The notes under the pieces are model-generated. The model worked only from the letters and a program-made list of their open reading frames with translations. It did not search any database and was not told where the DNA came from. A stretch of DNA of 64,000 bases from Rossellomorea marisflavi (GTDB taxonomy: Bacteria > Bacillota > Bacilli > Bacillales > Bacillaceae_B), in contig NZ_LGUE01000001.1 of the NCBI RefSeq assembly GCF_001274775.1, positions 776,334 to 840,333 on the forward strand, in the 5' to 3' direction. The position numbers and the translations under genes are program-made. Positions 17,231-25,894 of the stretch are shown in pieces; within the stretch, counting starts at the first letter, position 1, and each line of letters starts with the position of its first letter.

Positions 17231-18865
17231 ATGACAGTATTCATTGGAGGAGCATGGCCGTATGCGAATGGTTCCCTGCACCTGGGGCATATTGCAGCCC
17301 TGCTGCCGGGAGATATCCTCGCACGCTACTATAGGATGAGAGGGGAAGATGTCCTTTACGTATCCGGGAGTGATTGCAACGGAACGCCCATCGGGATCAG
17401 GGCGAGCCAGGAAGGTGTCCCCGTGGAGGAAATCGCCGATCGGTTCCACCGGGAATTCAAGGAAACGTTCGATTCCCTCGGATTCAGCTATGACCTTTAT
17501 ACGCGAACAGACAAGCAGCCCCATCATGAAGCGGTGCAGGAAATCTTTCGGACGCTTCACCGAAATGGGTGGCTGTATGAGAAAGAAGTCGAACAGGCCT
17601 ATTGTGAAGTGGATCAACGTTTCCTGCCAGACAGATTCGTAGAGGGAATCTGTCCGGTATGCGGTGCAAAGGCAAGGGGAGATCAGTGTGATCATTGTTC
17701 GACGGTCCTGGATCCCTTGGATCTCAAGGATCGAACGTGCAAACTATGTCAGACCGAACCGGTGATTAAATCGACGACCCATCTCTATTTTGCCCTCTCG
17801 GAATTTCAGGATGCACTTGAGGAATGGGTAAAGGACCATGGGGGGGACTGGCGTGAAAATGCCCTTAATCTGACGCAGAGATATTTAAATGAAGGTCTTC
17901 ATGACCGGGCCGTGACACGTGACCTTGAAAACGGGGTGGCTGTTCCGATTCAGGGATTTGAAGATAAAAAGGTGTATGTGTGGATCGAGGCGGTGAGCGG
18001 ATATTATAGTGCCTCCAAGGAATGGGGAGTTGAAACCGGGAAGGACTGGAAACATTTCTGGGAAGAGGACACCCATACATATTACGTCCATGGAAAGGAC
18101 AATATTCCATTCCACACGATCATCTGGCCGGCTGTCATGAAAGGGATCGGAGTAGAAGCGCTTCCTCATCACGTGGTGTCCAATGAGTATCTGACCCTCG
18201 AAAAAAAGAAGTTCTCCACCAGCGGCAATTGGGCCGTGTGGGCGCGCGATCTGTTGGATCGATATGAACCCGATTCCCTGCGATATTTCCTCACGATCAA
18301 TGCCCCGGAAAAGAGGGATGCGGATTTCTCCTGGAGGGAGTTCATCCATAGCCACAACGGAGAGCTCCTCGGAGCATTCGGTAATCTGGTGCAGCGCACG
18401 CTGAAGTTTTATCGTAAAGCGTACGGAGAAAAGGTCGACTTTACTACCGTTGGAAAAGGGTTGCGTGAAGAAGCACAAAGACAATTCGATTTGGCCGGAG
18501 GGCGCATCGAAGAGGGTACGACCAGGGAGGCGCTTGATGGAATCTTCACTTACATCAGGGGGATCAATAAACGCTTCGATGAATCGAAACCCTGGGTGGT
18601 CGTCAAGGAGGATGAGGATCGCGGGAAAGAACTTCTCACGGAATTCATTTATATCATCACCAACCTGCGTGCCCTCCTGACGCCCTTTCTTCCAGAGAAA
18701 GGGGAGGAGCTAGGCAGGCAGCTCGGTTCGGGCAGCGCCATCTGGGGTCCTGTAGGATCTGATGTCCTTCATCTTCAAGAAGGTGGACCGCTGTTTGAGA
18801 GGATCGATCCATCTGTCATCGAAGAAGAAGTGGAGAAACTGATTGCGGAAAGCAGCAACCCATGA
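17231..18865 (+). CDS. metG: Methionyl-tRNA synthetase, zinc-knuckle type with KFSTS signature
   Basis: Charges tRNA-Met. The class I signature is HLGH near residue 19, and the second signature is KKFSTSG in place of KMSKS. A zinc knuckle of form CPVC-x9-CDHC is inserted near 144-160, with a further CKLC just after. At 544 residues it lacks the C-terminal tRNA-binding domain of B. subtilis MetS (about 660). It therefore looks like the second, archaeal/E. coli-like MetRS type found as an extra copy in some Bacilli and linked there to resistance to MetRS inhibitors. Start is ATG 17231 with AAAGGAG 9 bases upstream. Whether it is the only MetRS cannot be seen here. Confidence 0.88.
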   Translation: MTVFIGGAWPYANGSLHLGHIAALLPGDILARYYRMRGEDVLYVSGSDCNGTPIGIRASQEGVPVEEIADRFHREFKETFDSLGFSYDLYTRTDKQPHHEAVQEIFRTLHRNGWLYEKEVEQAYCEVDQRFLPDRFVEGICPVCGAKARGDQCDHCSTVLDPLDLKDRTCKLCQTEPVIKSTTHLYFALSEFQDALEEWVKDHGGDWRENALNLTQRYLNEGLHDRAVTRDLENGVAVPIQGFEDKKVYVWIEAVSGYYSASKEWGVETGKDWKHFWEEDTHTYYVHGKDNIPFHTIIWPAVMKGIGVEALPHHVVSNEYLTLEKKKFSTSGNWAVWARDLLDRYEPDSLRYFLTINAPEKRDADFSWREFIHSHNGELLGAFGNLVQRTLKFYRKAYGEKVDFTTVGKGLREEAQRQFDLAGGRIEEGTTREALDGIFTYIRGINKRFDESKPWVVVKEDEDRGKELLTEFIYIITNLRALLTPFLPEKGEELGRQLGSGSAIWGPVGSDVLHLQEGGPLFERIDPSVIEEEVEKLIAESSNP

Positions 18866-19353
18866 TGAAGGTGGTGATCGTGGCCGATACCCATTTTCCG
18901 AAAAAAGGGAGGGATCTGCCCTCCCCTTTGTTGGGAGATCTCAAAACGGCGGATCATATCATCCACGCAGGTGATTTTCAAACGATTGAGCACTATGAGG
19001 CGTTCAAAGAATACGGGCAGGTAACAGCTGTGGCGGGGAATGTCGATGATGAGAGCCTCAAGGAAATCCTTCCGGAGAAGACGATCATTACATTGAAGGA
19101 CCTCCGCATTGGTGTGGTTCATGGAGACGGCACCGGAAAGACGACGGAAAAACGCGCTCGCCATGCCTTTGAACAGGAAGAAGTCGACCTGATCATCTTT
19201 GGTCATTCCCATATTCCCTACGTGAGGGTGGATGCTGGAGTGCTTCTGTTCAATCCGGGATCGCCCACCGATAAACGCAAGCTTTCGTATCATTCTCACG
19301 GGGTGCTTGAGATTGATGACGTGTGGAGTATAAAGCATATCTTCTATAAATAA
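18862..19353 (+). CDS. YfcE/MJ0936-family phosphodiesterase
   Basis: Calcineurin-like metallophosphoesterase of 163 residues. Metal ligands are visible in ADTHF, HAGDF, AGNVDD, HGDG and FGHSHIP. Family members hydrolyse model phosphodiesters; the physiological substrate is unknown. It overlaps metG by 4 bases (ATGA) and so is coupled to it and under the Met T-box, which hints at a link to methionine or tRNA supply but does not prove one. Confidence 0.85.
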   Translation: MMKVVIVADTHFPKKGRDLPSPLLGDLKTADHIIHAGDFQTIEHYEAFKEYGQVTAVAGNVDDESLKEILPEKTIITLKDLRIGVVHGDGTGKTTEKRARHAFEQEEVDLIIFGHSHIPYVRVDAGVLLFNPGSPTDKRKLSYHSHGVLEIDDVWSIKHIFYK

Positions 19354-19357
19354 ATAA

Positions 19358-19403
19358 ATAAATAAACAGCCGGGGCCTCCTACAGGTCCCGGCTGTTTAT
19401 TTA
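19358..19403. terminator. Bidirectional terminator
   Basis: AAATAAACAGCCGGGGCCT pairs with AGGTCCCGGCTGTTTATTT, with A-rich and T-rich flanks, between the convergent phosphodiesterase and acetyltransferase genes. A (TAAA)4 run precedes it. Confidence 0.85.
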
Positions 19404-20204
19404 AAGGGAAAGAGAATAATAGTCCTGATGACTCTGAACAACAAAACCTAAGGACGTGTAGAGTTTTAGTGCATGTTCATTCTTTGCTGCCACATCGAGT
19501 CCGATAACGGAGTATTTACCTTCAGCTTCCCTCACCACCCGGCTCAATGCACGTCGACCGATTCCGCGTCCCTGGAGCGCAGGAAACACTGAAAACCAGT
19601 AGATGTAGCACTGCCCCCCGTCGCGGGATATCTTCATTTGCCCTGCGACTTCTCCATCAAACAGGATCATGAGGGTATCGTCGATATGAGCCTCATCGAA
19701 TGATGCGTCCTTAATGCCGAAACATTCCAATCCGAGACGTGTCATCTCCGGTGTATCCTTCCGGGTTGCACCGCGGAGCTGGACTGATTCATCCGGTTCC
19801 GGCAGCTCACATGGGACCCACTCCATCTCAAATTCGGTGTTGTCGAAAAGGCCGCCATTCGCTTCAATGAACGCTTTCCCGGCAGGAGAGCGTCCGTGTG
19901 AATTGGCAAGCACCTTATCCACCGTATTCTTACTGATTTCTTTCAATGCCCGATTGAAGAGGGATTGGAAGATCCCCCTCCTCCTGAAATCGGGATGTAC
20001 CATCCCGCAAAGCTCAATGGTGCTCCCAAAAGGGTAGACTCCAAGGAAGCCGGTGAGGCGTCCGTTATCGTAACTCAGGAGATCATAAGACTCATAGGAT
20101 TCTCTCCTGAGCATGTCGCCGTTCAATTTGATGGTGATGCCGTCATGCGTTTCGCATAGGGATTGAAGGGTGAATATGTCATCGAGTTGATCATGTGTTA
20201 GCAT
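19401..20204 (-). CDS. Tandem GNAT acetyltransferase
   Basis: Two GNAT modules in one chain. The first has the acetyl-CoA loop VHPDFRRRGIFQSLF near 70-85; the second has VFPALQGRGIGRRAL near 205-220 and a C-terminal NEHALKLYTSLGF. Acceptor unknown. The start at 20204 is favoured because GGAG lies 9 bases before it; the ATG at 20219 has no usable spacing. Monocistronic, minus strand. Confidence 0.8.
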   Translation of the reverse strand: MLTHDQLDDIFTLQSLCETHDGITIKLNGDMLRRESYESYDLLSYDNGRLTGFLGVYPFGSTIELCGMVHPDFRRRGIFQSLFNRALKEISKNTVDKVLANSHGRSPAGKAFIEANGGLFDNTEFEMEWVPCELPEPDESVQLRGATRKDTPEMTRLGLECFGIKDASFDEAHIDDTLMILFDGEVAGQMKISRDGGQCYIYWFSVFPALQGRGIGRRALSRVVREAEGKYSVIGLDVAAKNEHALKLYTSLGFVVQSHQDYYSLSL

Positions 20205-20378
20205 GCAGTGGATCTCCATTCTTCCGTAATATGTCTATATTGTATTAGATTAGCAGAGCGACGTCTGTCCGGCAATACCCATCTGATAAGAAATCCTTAT
20301 GAGCAGTCATCATGGATTTGATCGGTTCTGGCCTACCCTATCAGGTATAATGAAAATGAGAAAAGGAGAGTGATGGCG

Positions 20379-20741
20379 ATGATCGCAGGGATTCATCATG
20401 CACAAATTACGATTCCTTCAGGGAAGGAAGAAGAAGCGAGGGCTTTTTACTGTGGCTTGCTTGGACTGGAGGAAATGGATAAGCCGGAGAGTTTGAAAGG
20501 GAGGGGCGGCTTCTGGCTCCACACAGGTAACGCAGACCTTCATATCGGAACGGAAGAAGGGGTCGATCGATACCAAACAAAGGCCCACATTGCCTATGAA
20601 GTCAACGATGTGAGGTATTGGAAGGAACATTTGGAGAAGCATGGTACCAACATCCTTCAGTCGATTGCCATACCGGGCTATGACCGCTTTGAATGTCGGG
20701 ATCCCTTTGGCAATCGGGTGGAGATGATACAGGTTCTTTAG
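20379..20741 (+). CDS. VOC/glyoxalase-fold protein
   Basis: A 120-residue vicinal-oxygen-chelate protein: HHAQITIP at the start, FYCGLLGL, and the closing FECRDPFGNRVEMIQ with its metal Glu. Members are small dioxygenases, lyases or drug-binding proteins; the substrate is not visible. AAAGGAG is 10 bases before ATG 20379; GTG 20370 and ATG 20373 are too close. Confidence 0.78.
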   Translation: MIAGIHHAQITIPSGKEEEARAFYCGLLGLEEMDKPESLKGRGGFWLHTGNADLHIGTEEGVDRYQTKAHIAYEVNDVRYWKEHLEKHGTNILQSIAIPGYDRFECRDPFGNRVEMIQVL

Positions 20742-20831
20742 CTCTTTTGCTGGTGTTCATAGACATAGGGTGTGTTCGACCTGCTTGGCTCGGAATCAAT
20801 CACGATTCCCCTGAAGGTGGATTGAATAAAG

Positions 20832-20876
20832 AAAAGCAGTAGGGATTCCTATTCCTGTGGAACCCTACTGCTTTTT
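20832..20876. terminator. Bidirectional terminator
   Basis: AAAAGCAGTAGGG pairs with CCCTACTGCTTTT, between the convergent VOC and DUF3900 genes, with T-runs on both strands. Confidence 0.85.
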
Positions 20877-21939
20877 ACTGTGGCTTATTCTGTATACGCT
20901 CGATCACCTCATGAAGGTCATCCGGTTTCAGGAACTCCAAAGGAGAAAATCCCTGCTCGAACGTCACGGTATCGCTCTCGATCATGAGGACGTAGCGGTC
21001 GTTCACTTTTGCAAAATGGAGACGATCACCGAAATCCGACAGCATTGCCTTTACGGCCATATGGTCAAGGCGCATCTTCAGCTCCACTTCAGGTGACTGC
21101 TCGACAATCTGCGCTGCGGCTTCGACGACTTGTTCCGGGGTGAATCTTTCCTGCATCTCCCGTTTCGGACTGATGGCCCATTCCTCCACTGCTTCTTCAA
21201 ATTCCACGCGCTCGTCGCTTGATTCTGCATAGGTTTCGGAGATATGTTCCTTCACCATGCCATACACTTGGGATTTTACGATTTCAGGCATGGATTTCTC
21301 GAACTCGACCCATTTGAGGAAGTTTTCGAAGTAGTGGGCATGAGATGCCTGATGAATTTTCAGTTCAGCCGGGTCCATCATCCCGTCTTCCGGCATATAC
21401 GGATACTGCACCGATTTCATCCCCTTTGTCGTGATGGCCATTTCAACATTGTGAATAAGCGTCGCTTCGTCCGTGATGGTCGCGACCTTCGGTTCAAAAT
21501 CACATTTCATGATGAAGACAAAAGGATCATCGAAGAATTTCGTCAGCTTTGCAGTGGCAACGATCACGGCCCCTCCACGGATTGCGCTCGTTTCGAGGTA
21601 CATCTGCACGATTTGATCGGTCGCCTCTCGGAAGGTGTCGCTGTCTTCTGCGAACCGGGTCTTATGGAAGAGGTTGTAGTTGGGATTCGCTGTCAGCTCA
21701 TGACCGGGTTCAACGATGAACCGTCCGATTTTGGTTGGTGCATTTTCGGATTTTGCATGACGGTCCACCTTCCGTTTAGTGATCTTTGTGAGCTCCCCGT
21801 CTAAAAATGTTTTAAGGGGGCTTTCTTCATAGGTAGCAGTCGTAAGGGTCTGGAAGTGTTTTTGGCGCTTGTCTGCTTCTTCACCCTTTCCATCGACAGA
21901 AATCAGATAGAATGATAGATATTGTATCGTAAAGTCCAT
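20875..21939 (-). CDS. DUF3900-like protein
   Basis: A 354-residue soluble protein with no signal peptide, of a type found in Bacillales and known to me as DUF3900 (name from memory). It begins MDFTIQYLSFYLISVDG; the middle has beta-rich blocks (GGAVIVATAKLTKFF) and the C-terminus a helix-strand module ending in DDLHEVIERI. Function unknown. AGGAGAGG precedes the ATG. yvbH lies directly upstream on the same strand, but a terminator separates them. Confidence 0.65.
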   Translation of the reverse strand: MDFTIQYLSFYLISVDGKGEEADKRQKHFQTLTTATYEESPLKTFLDGELTKITKRKVDRHAKSENAPTKIGRFIVEPGHELTANPNYNLFHKTRFAEDSDTFREATDQIVQMYLETSAIRGGAVIVATAKLTKFFDDPFVFIMKCDFEPKVATITDEATLIHNVEMAITTKGMKSVQYPYMPEDGMMDPAELKIHQASHAHYFENFLKWVEFEKSMPEIVKSQVYGMVKEHISETYAESSDERVEFEEAVEEWAISPKREMQERFTPEQVVEAAAQIVEQSPEVELKMRLDHMAVKAMLSDFGDRLHFAKVNDRYVLMIESDTVTFEQGFSPLEFLKPDDLHEVIERIQNKPQ

Positions 21940-22009
21940 AAGTCCTCTCCTGTCATCATTTTGTGCTTATCCAGTATAAGAAAATCCATCTCTTCCCGTC
22001 AATGATTCC

Positions 22010-22042
22010 TAATACAAAAGGAGACCCGGCCGGGGCCGGGTC
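22010..22042 (-). terminator. Terminator of yvbH
   Basis: GACCCGGCC pairs with GGCCGGGTC (22023-22042), followed on the minus strand by TCCTTTTGTA. Confidence 0.75.
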
Positions 22043-22050
22043 GCTGGATG

Positions 22051-22665
22051 TCAATTTTGGATGAACGTTTCAAAGACGCTTCCATAATCCTTCTGCACGA
22101 AGGTCTTTTTCTTTTCAAGCAGCCAGTCGAAGGCATATTCATTGATTTCCCTGAATTGAGCGGACACATCTGCGCGGTCTGCCTTTACCTGTCCCAGGGT
22201 TTGGGATGCAACGGAAAGGCTCTCTGAAGCATAAGTTGAATACACGCTGTTATCAGCGGCAATTTCACCGATCTTGATGAGGGATTTATAAAGGTCCTTC
22301 ACTTCAGTGAGGAATTTTTTATGCACATCGATGGAATAAGATTCTGAACCGATCTTGAATTTGATCTCCACATCCAAGTCGACTGTACCGGCCGTTTCAA
22401 GCATGACGCCGCTGATGGTATGCTTATAATAATCAAAGCGTTTCAACATGCGCTTTTTGCTTGTGGCGCTCGTCCCGTCAAGGTGGATGAGGGCTTTATT
22501 GGTGAAACAATATTCGTCGGACTTCGATTTGATCAGGAAATAGATCTTCTCACCGTCTTCATGCATGATGTAGTCATCTGCATCCGCCTTATCATAATCC
22601 TGTGGATGGATGACCGAACCAATATCGCTCAGTCCCAGTACATCTGAAGCCATCTTTCCGAACAT
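22051..22665 (-). CDS. yvbH: PH-domain protein YvbH
   Basis: 204 residues, the same length as B. subtilis YvbH. The N-terminal 125 residues form a bacterial PH-like domain (bPH), and the C-terminal 70 a helical oligomerisation extension ending in FETFIQN. Role unknown; no membrane segment. AAAGGAA about 10 bases upstream of the ATG. Own terminator. Confidence 0.8.
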   Translation of the reverse strand: MFGKMASDVLGLSDIGSVIHPQDYDKADADDYIMHEDGEKIYFLIKSKSDEYCFTNKALIHLDGTSATSKKRMLKRFDYYKHTISGVMLETAGTVDLDVEIKFKIGSESYSIDVHKKFLTEVKDLYKSLIKIGEIAADNSVYSTYASESLSVASQTLGQVKADRADVSAQFREINEYAFDWLLEKKKTFVQKDYGSVFETFIQN

Positions 22666-22753
22666 ATCGCATCAATTCCTTTCTCGTATATACTCTTTCA
22701 TTATATCATATTGGAGTTCCTTGGAGCCTCGGCAGTTGATGGGGGCATCATTG

Positions 22754-22783
22754 TTGTGACGGGTCGCCGGAACGGTTTATAAT
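22754..22783 (+). promoter_or_regulatory. Promoter of the Nudix CoA-pyrophosphatase gene
   Basis: TTGTGA, 18-base spacer, perfect TATAAT (22778-22783), 23 bases before the start codon. Confidence 0.6.
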
Positions 22784-22806
22784 GGTAAGAAAAAGGGAGT
22801 GAGTAC

Positions 22807-23433
22807 ATGGATGAGCAAAAGTGGCTTGAGACATTCAGGCACCGGAAACCAAGGCTGCTTGGAGCGGGATCCTATGCTTCCTTCGGGATTTTGCTGCCAC
22901 TGATCCGGGTCGATGGAAAGCCTCATATCCTGTTTGAAGTCCGTTCACAGGACATGCGCCGACAGCCGGGTGAAATCTGTTTTCCTGGAGGGAAAGTGGA
23001 TCCATCCGATCAAGGTGAAAAGGAAGCTGCCATCAGGGAGACTTCTGAAGAACTCGGGATCTCATTGGATGAGGTGAGGGATGTGTATCCCCTTGACTAT
23101 ATCATCACACCCTTTGGAACGATGATCTATCCGTTTGTCGGTAGGATCGAAACCTCCCCGGAAGATCTTCAACCTAATCCGGCAGAGGTGGGGGAGGTCT
23201 TTACTGTGCCATTGGATGATCTGTTGAATGATGAACCTGATATCTATACGATCGATGTGAAGATGCATCCGGAAGAGTCGTTCCCCTATGACCGCATTCC
23301 AGGTGGCAAACAGTATGAATGGCAGGCCAGAAAGATGCAGGAGGTCTTTTATTACCATGAAGACAAAGTCATCTGGGGATTGACGGCACGGATCCTTCAT
23401 CATTTTTTAAGTGAGCTGAAGAAAAACCAATAA
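22807..23433 (+). CDS. Nudix hydrolase, CoA pyrophosphatase type
   Basis: The Nudix box reads GKVDPSDQGEKEAAIRETSEELGI, and just before it is the CoA-type signature RRQPGEICFPGG shared by NudL/PCD1 enzymes, which cut coenzyme A into 4-phosphopantetheine and ADP. 208 residues, normal length. GGGAG 6-7 bases before ATG 22807. Monocistronic. Confidence 0.85.
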   Translation: MDEQKWLETFRHRKPRLLGAGSYASFGILLPLIRVDGKPHILFEVRSQDMRRQPGEICFPGGKVDPSDQGEKEAAIRETSEELGISLDEVRDVYPLDYIITPFGTMIYPFVGRIETSPEDLQPNPAEVGEVFTVPLDDLLNDEPDIYTIDVKMHPEESFPYDRIPGGKQYEWQARKMQEVFYYHEDKVIWGLTARILHHFLSELKKNQ

Positions 23434-23608
23434 TCTTTCGGGAGGTTCCCCTATGTACCGACATACTTTCTGACTTTGATCCCTTTTTCCTGCATGAATC
23501 TGTCATGCTTTGGCACATTAAGGGTGAATAATGAACAATTTGACGTGTTTGTCATGGCTGAAAAGAAGGTATAGAACAGTATATCGAATGCAGGAGGGGG
23601 AACCAATC

Positions 23609-23698
23609 GTGATGATTCGTGCGAAAAGCTGGAAAATGTTAAGTTCTCGGGAGAAGCTGTTCATTTTAAAAGCGCTTTGCAACAGACACGTGGTTTAA
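23609..23698 (+). CDS. Putative small basic peptide, 28-29 aa
   Basis: A GTG/ATG start (23609/23612) follows GGAGGGGG with good spacing and opens a frame of 28-29 residues (MIRAKSWKMLSSREKLFILK, then ALCNRHVV). The peptide is basic and could form one amphipathic helix. I recognise no family. It is the only candidate gene in the 370-base gap between the Nudix gene and the excalibur gene. Real translation is plausible because of the ribosome site, but unproven. Confidence 0.35.
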   Translation: MMIRAKSWKMLSSREKLFILKALCNRHVV

Positions 23699-23752
23699 GA
23701 GAATCCGTCATTCTATACTCAGTCAGGGGAATTCATATGATGAATGGAGCAA

Positions 23753-23794
23753 AATAGGGACATCCGCACATTGAAGTGCCGGATGTCCCTATTT
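23753..23794. terminator. Bidirectional terminator
   Basis: AATAGGGACATCCG pairs with CGGATGTCCCTATT around an inner CAC/GTG stem. It sits between the small ORF and the convergent excalibur gene; tails are short (TATTT on each strand). Confidence 0.65.
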
Positions 23795-23804
23795 GGTCTG
23801 CTCT

Positions 23805-24062
23805 TTATCTTTCGCATGCGATGGAGTCTTTGTCACGATCCTTACTCTTGTTGGCTTCATAGAGTGCTTTTGAAACATGCGGGGTGTATTTTGTCTTACC
23901 TCCTTTATTCTTCACACCTTTCGCCTTGGCGACACCACCTTTGTAGTCTTTGTTCAGTTCAGTACAATTTTTGTACTTTTTGGCGGCTGCCTCTGTGGTG
24001 GGTACCCCCAGTGAAGCGAGCGAGAGAGAGAGAATGAGCACACAACCAATCATTTTCTTCAT
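23805..24062 (-). CDS. Secreted excalibur-domain protein
   Basis: An 85-residue secreted protein: signal peptide (about 1-27, ending near TTEAAA), then one excalibur domain with YKNCTELNKDY and the calcium-binding-like DRDKDSIACE, with its two cysteines. The domain is common in surface and nuclease-associated proteins of Bacillaceae. The start is ATG 24062, with GAAAGGAAGGA upstream; the longer frame to 24218 has no site. Confidence 0.8.
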   Translation of the reverse strand: MKKMIGCVLILSLSLASLGVPTTEAAAKKYKNCTELNKDYKGGVAKAKGVKNKGGKTKYTPHVSKALYEANKSKDRDKDSIACER

Positions 24063-24238
24063 TGGAATCCTTCCTTTCACTATGGATGAGAAAGTATATT
24101 CGACAAAAGAAAGGGAATTCCTTTCCAAGCTGTCTTTTTTTAAAGTAGACTTGAAGCACGTGATCCCGACATAGAAGTGGGATTCCAATCGACATTCATG
24201 TAAAATGAAAAGGCACAACTTTAGAGGGGGATCTGACA

Positions 24239-24682
24239 GTGAAAAAGAAAATGTTTGTAACGGTCGTGGGAATGATGCTTCTGCTATTGATCACCGGTTG
24301 TAACCGTAATGCAGCCGAGATGATCAAGGGAGGGAGCGTGCAAGTGGATGAAGAAGCGGGTGAACTTACCTTTAAAGCCATTGTGACTGATAAGGAAATT
24401 GAGACGGGAACACCTTATCAGACGCGTTTCTTCTTAGAAGGCAATACGTTGAAAGAAGCTCTTGGAACCGACTTGGTTTATACAGACAAAGAGTTGAAGA
24501 GCAGGAAGAAAAAAGAGGGTGATGTGACCCAGGAAGTGACGGTCCCGCTCAAAAACAAAGAAACTCTCAAGCAAATTATCAAAGACATCCGGGACAAGGA
24601 TAAGGAGTCCGTGACGATAGAAATTGTTAATGATAAAGGACGGATCGACGACCGTACGATTCATGAAGTGAAAGTCAATTGA
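24239..24682 (+). CDS. Lipoprotein of unknown function
   Basis: 147 residues with a clear type II signal (lipobox LITGC, Cys21). The rest is lysine/glutamate-rich and looks like one small beta-rich domain, with alternating strands around EAGELTFKAIVTDKE. I recognise no family. GTG start with GAGGGGGA upstream. Monocistronic, with a strong terminator. Confidence 0.65.
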   Translation: MKKKMFVTVVGMMLLLLITGCNRNAAEMIKGGSVQVDEEAGELTFKAIVTDKEIETGTPYQTRFFLEGNTLKEALGTDLVYTDKELKSRKKKEGDVTQEVTVPLKNKETLKQIIKDIRDKDKESVTIEIVNDKGRIDDRTIHEVKVN

Positions 24683-24685
24683 TTA

Positions 24686-24714
24686 AAAAAAGACGTGCAG
24701 GTGCACGTCTTTTT
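24686..24714 (+). terminator. Terminator of the lipoprotein gene
   Basis: AAAAAGACGTGCA pairs with TGCACGTCTTTTT; the tail reaches the stop of the convergent membrane-protein gene. Confidence 0.85.
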
Positions 24715-25313
24715 CATTCCGTCCTTTCATTATCCTTCTCTCCCCTCTGCTGCCATAGGAGGAGGGCTGGACCGATGATCGGGATGAACGAAATCGGCGA
24801 AGGGATGCCGCGAAACCTTTTCATGGCGTACCAGGATAGGGGAACGAGGATCAGGAAATCGACGGTCATGACGCTGACCAGGGAAGAGTGCATGAATGCA
24901 TCCTTGTATGCATTCAAAGAAATCCCTCCGGTCAGAGGTAACAGCGATAAAATGAACAAAGCCACTATGATGCCGATGAATGATCTGGAGGACGCTACCC
25001 TCATGAGCCAGACAGGAGTGACAATCTTCTCAAGACCCTTGAAACGTCCCCTTAAGTAGAAATACGGGAGGAGACTGAAGGCTCCCGTTCCCATGGATAA
25101 TAGGACGAACGGCCAGGAACCACTTCTTCGATCCGGCAGGAGGATGGCGGCGAAGAGCAAGGGGAATACCCCTAAGAAAGAGAAGATGGTCACCACCAGG
25201 GGTTCGACATCGGCGAAATCACCGCGAATCAGTGCATGGAAGATTTCATCTCTTCCTGACCCGGGAGCGAGGAAGATTGCATAAAGGATGAGAAGGATCC
25301 AAAGCAAGAGCAT
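24714..25313 (-). CDS. Multi-pass membrane protein, unknown
   Basis: 199 residues with about six hydrophobic segments, starting MLLLWILLILYAIFL and ending in a polar GEKDNERTE tail. The C-terminal PISFIPIIGPALLLW is a typical last helix. I recognise no family. CGGAGG lies 7 bases before the ATG. Confidence 0.65.
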   Translation of the reverse strand: MLLLWILLILYAIFLAPGSGRDEIFHALIRGDFADVEPLVVTIFSFLGVFPLLFAAILLPDRRSGSWPFVLLSMGTGAFSLLPYFYLRGRFKGLEKIVTPVWLMRVASSRSFIGIIVALFILSLLPLTGGISLNAYKDAFMHSSLVSVMTVDFLILVPLSWYAMKRFRGIPSPISFIPIIGPALLLWQQRGEKDNERTE

Positions 25314-25404
25314 TCATTTTCCTCCGTTTCATTTTCACATGATGATACTCTTCTAACCTTAAATCGTGCACCCTAAACAGCATGAATAAAATGATGTAAG
25401 ATTA

Positions 25405-25433
25405 TTGAGTTTTCTGAAAAATACTGCTATAGT
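25405..25433 (+). promoter_or_regulatory. Cold-shock gene promoter
   Basis: TTGAGT, 17-base spacer, TATAGT with an extended TGC before it. The start codon is about 110 bases downstream, leaving the long leader usual for cold-shock mRNAs, here with a small hairpin (TGTGCATGCTGCACG) before the ribosome site. Confidence 0.7.
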
Positions 25434-25551
25434 ATAGGTAGTTATTTTTGTTCGGTTAATTATCTTGATAGAAATCTTTCGTCTTGAATCTTAATCAGAG
25501 CAGGAATAGTATCATTTTAATGTGCATGCTGCACGAGGAGGTCTATGATCT

Positions 25552-25749
25552 ATGTTACAGGGTAAAGTTAAATGGTTCAATGCCGAAAAAGGATTCGGCT
25601 TCATCGAAGTCGAAGGCCAAGACGATGTATTCGTTCATTTTTCAGCGATTCAAGGCGAAGGATACAAGACGTTGGAAGAGGGTCAGGACGTGACGTTTGA
25701 AATCGTTGAAGGGGCCCGTGGACCTCAGGCAGCCAACGTTCAAAAGTAA
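25552..25749 (+). CDS. cspB: Cold-shock protein, CspB-like
   Basis: 65-residue OB-fold nucleic-acid chaperone. RNP1 is KGFGFIEVE and RNP2 VFVHFS, both intact; the end is GPQAANVQK. Sequence is closer to B. subtilis CspB than to CspC or CspD. GAGGAGGTC lies about 9 bases before ATG. Monocistronic with a strong terminator. Confidence 0.93.
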   Translation: MLQGKVKWFNAEKGFGFIEVEGQDDVFVHFSAIQGEGYKTLEEGQDVTFEIVEGARGPQAANVQK

Positions 25750-25763
25750 TCATTTTCGATTTC

Positions 25764-25799
25764 CGGACAGGGAGCGTGGTCACGCTCCCTGTTTTTTTG
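25764..25799 (+). terminator. Terminator of the cold-shock gene
   Basis: ACAGGGAGCGTG pairs with CACGCTCCCTGT (two-base loop), followed by seven T. Confidence 0.9.
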
Positions 25800-25812
25800 C
25801 GGAGAGTTTGAA

Positions 25813-25841
25813 TTGGACATCATGTAAAAAAGGGTTATAAT
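25813..25841 (+). promoter_or_regulatory. Promoter of the DHA2 efflux gene
   Basis: TTGGAC, 17-base spacer, perfect TATAAT. An inverted repeat TATATG-N10-CATATA (25857-25878) follows just after the start point and could be an operator. Confidence 0.7.
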
Positions 25842-25894
25842 TAACTACGATATCATTATATGACACTTTAGACATATAGAAAGGGTGCAGAACA

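Noticed and set aside
19346-19366. (TAAA) tandem repeat as a contingency microsatellite
   Set aside because: Only four units, at a stop codon and in the A-rich flank of a terminator; no gene would be switched.
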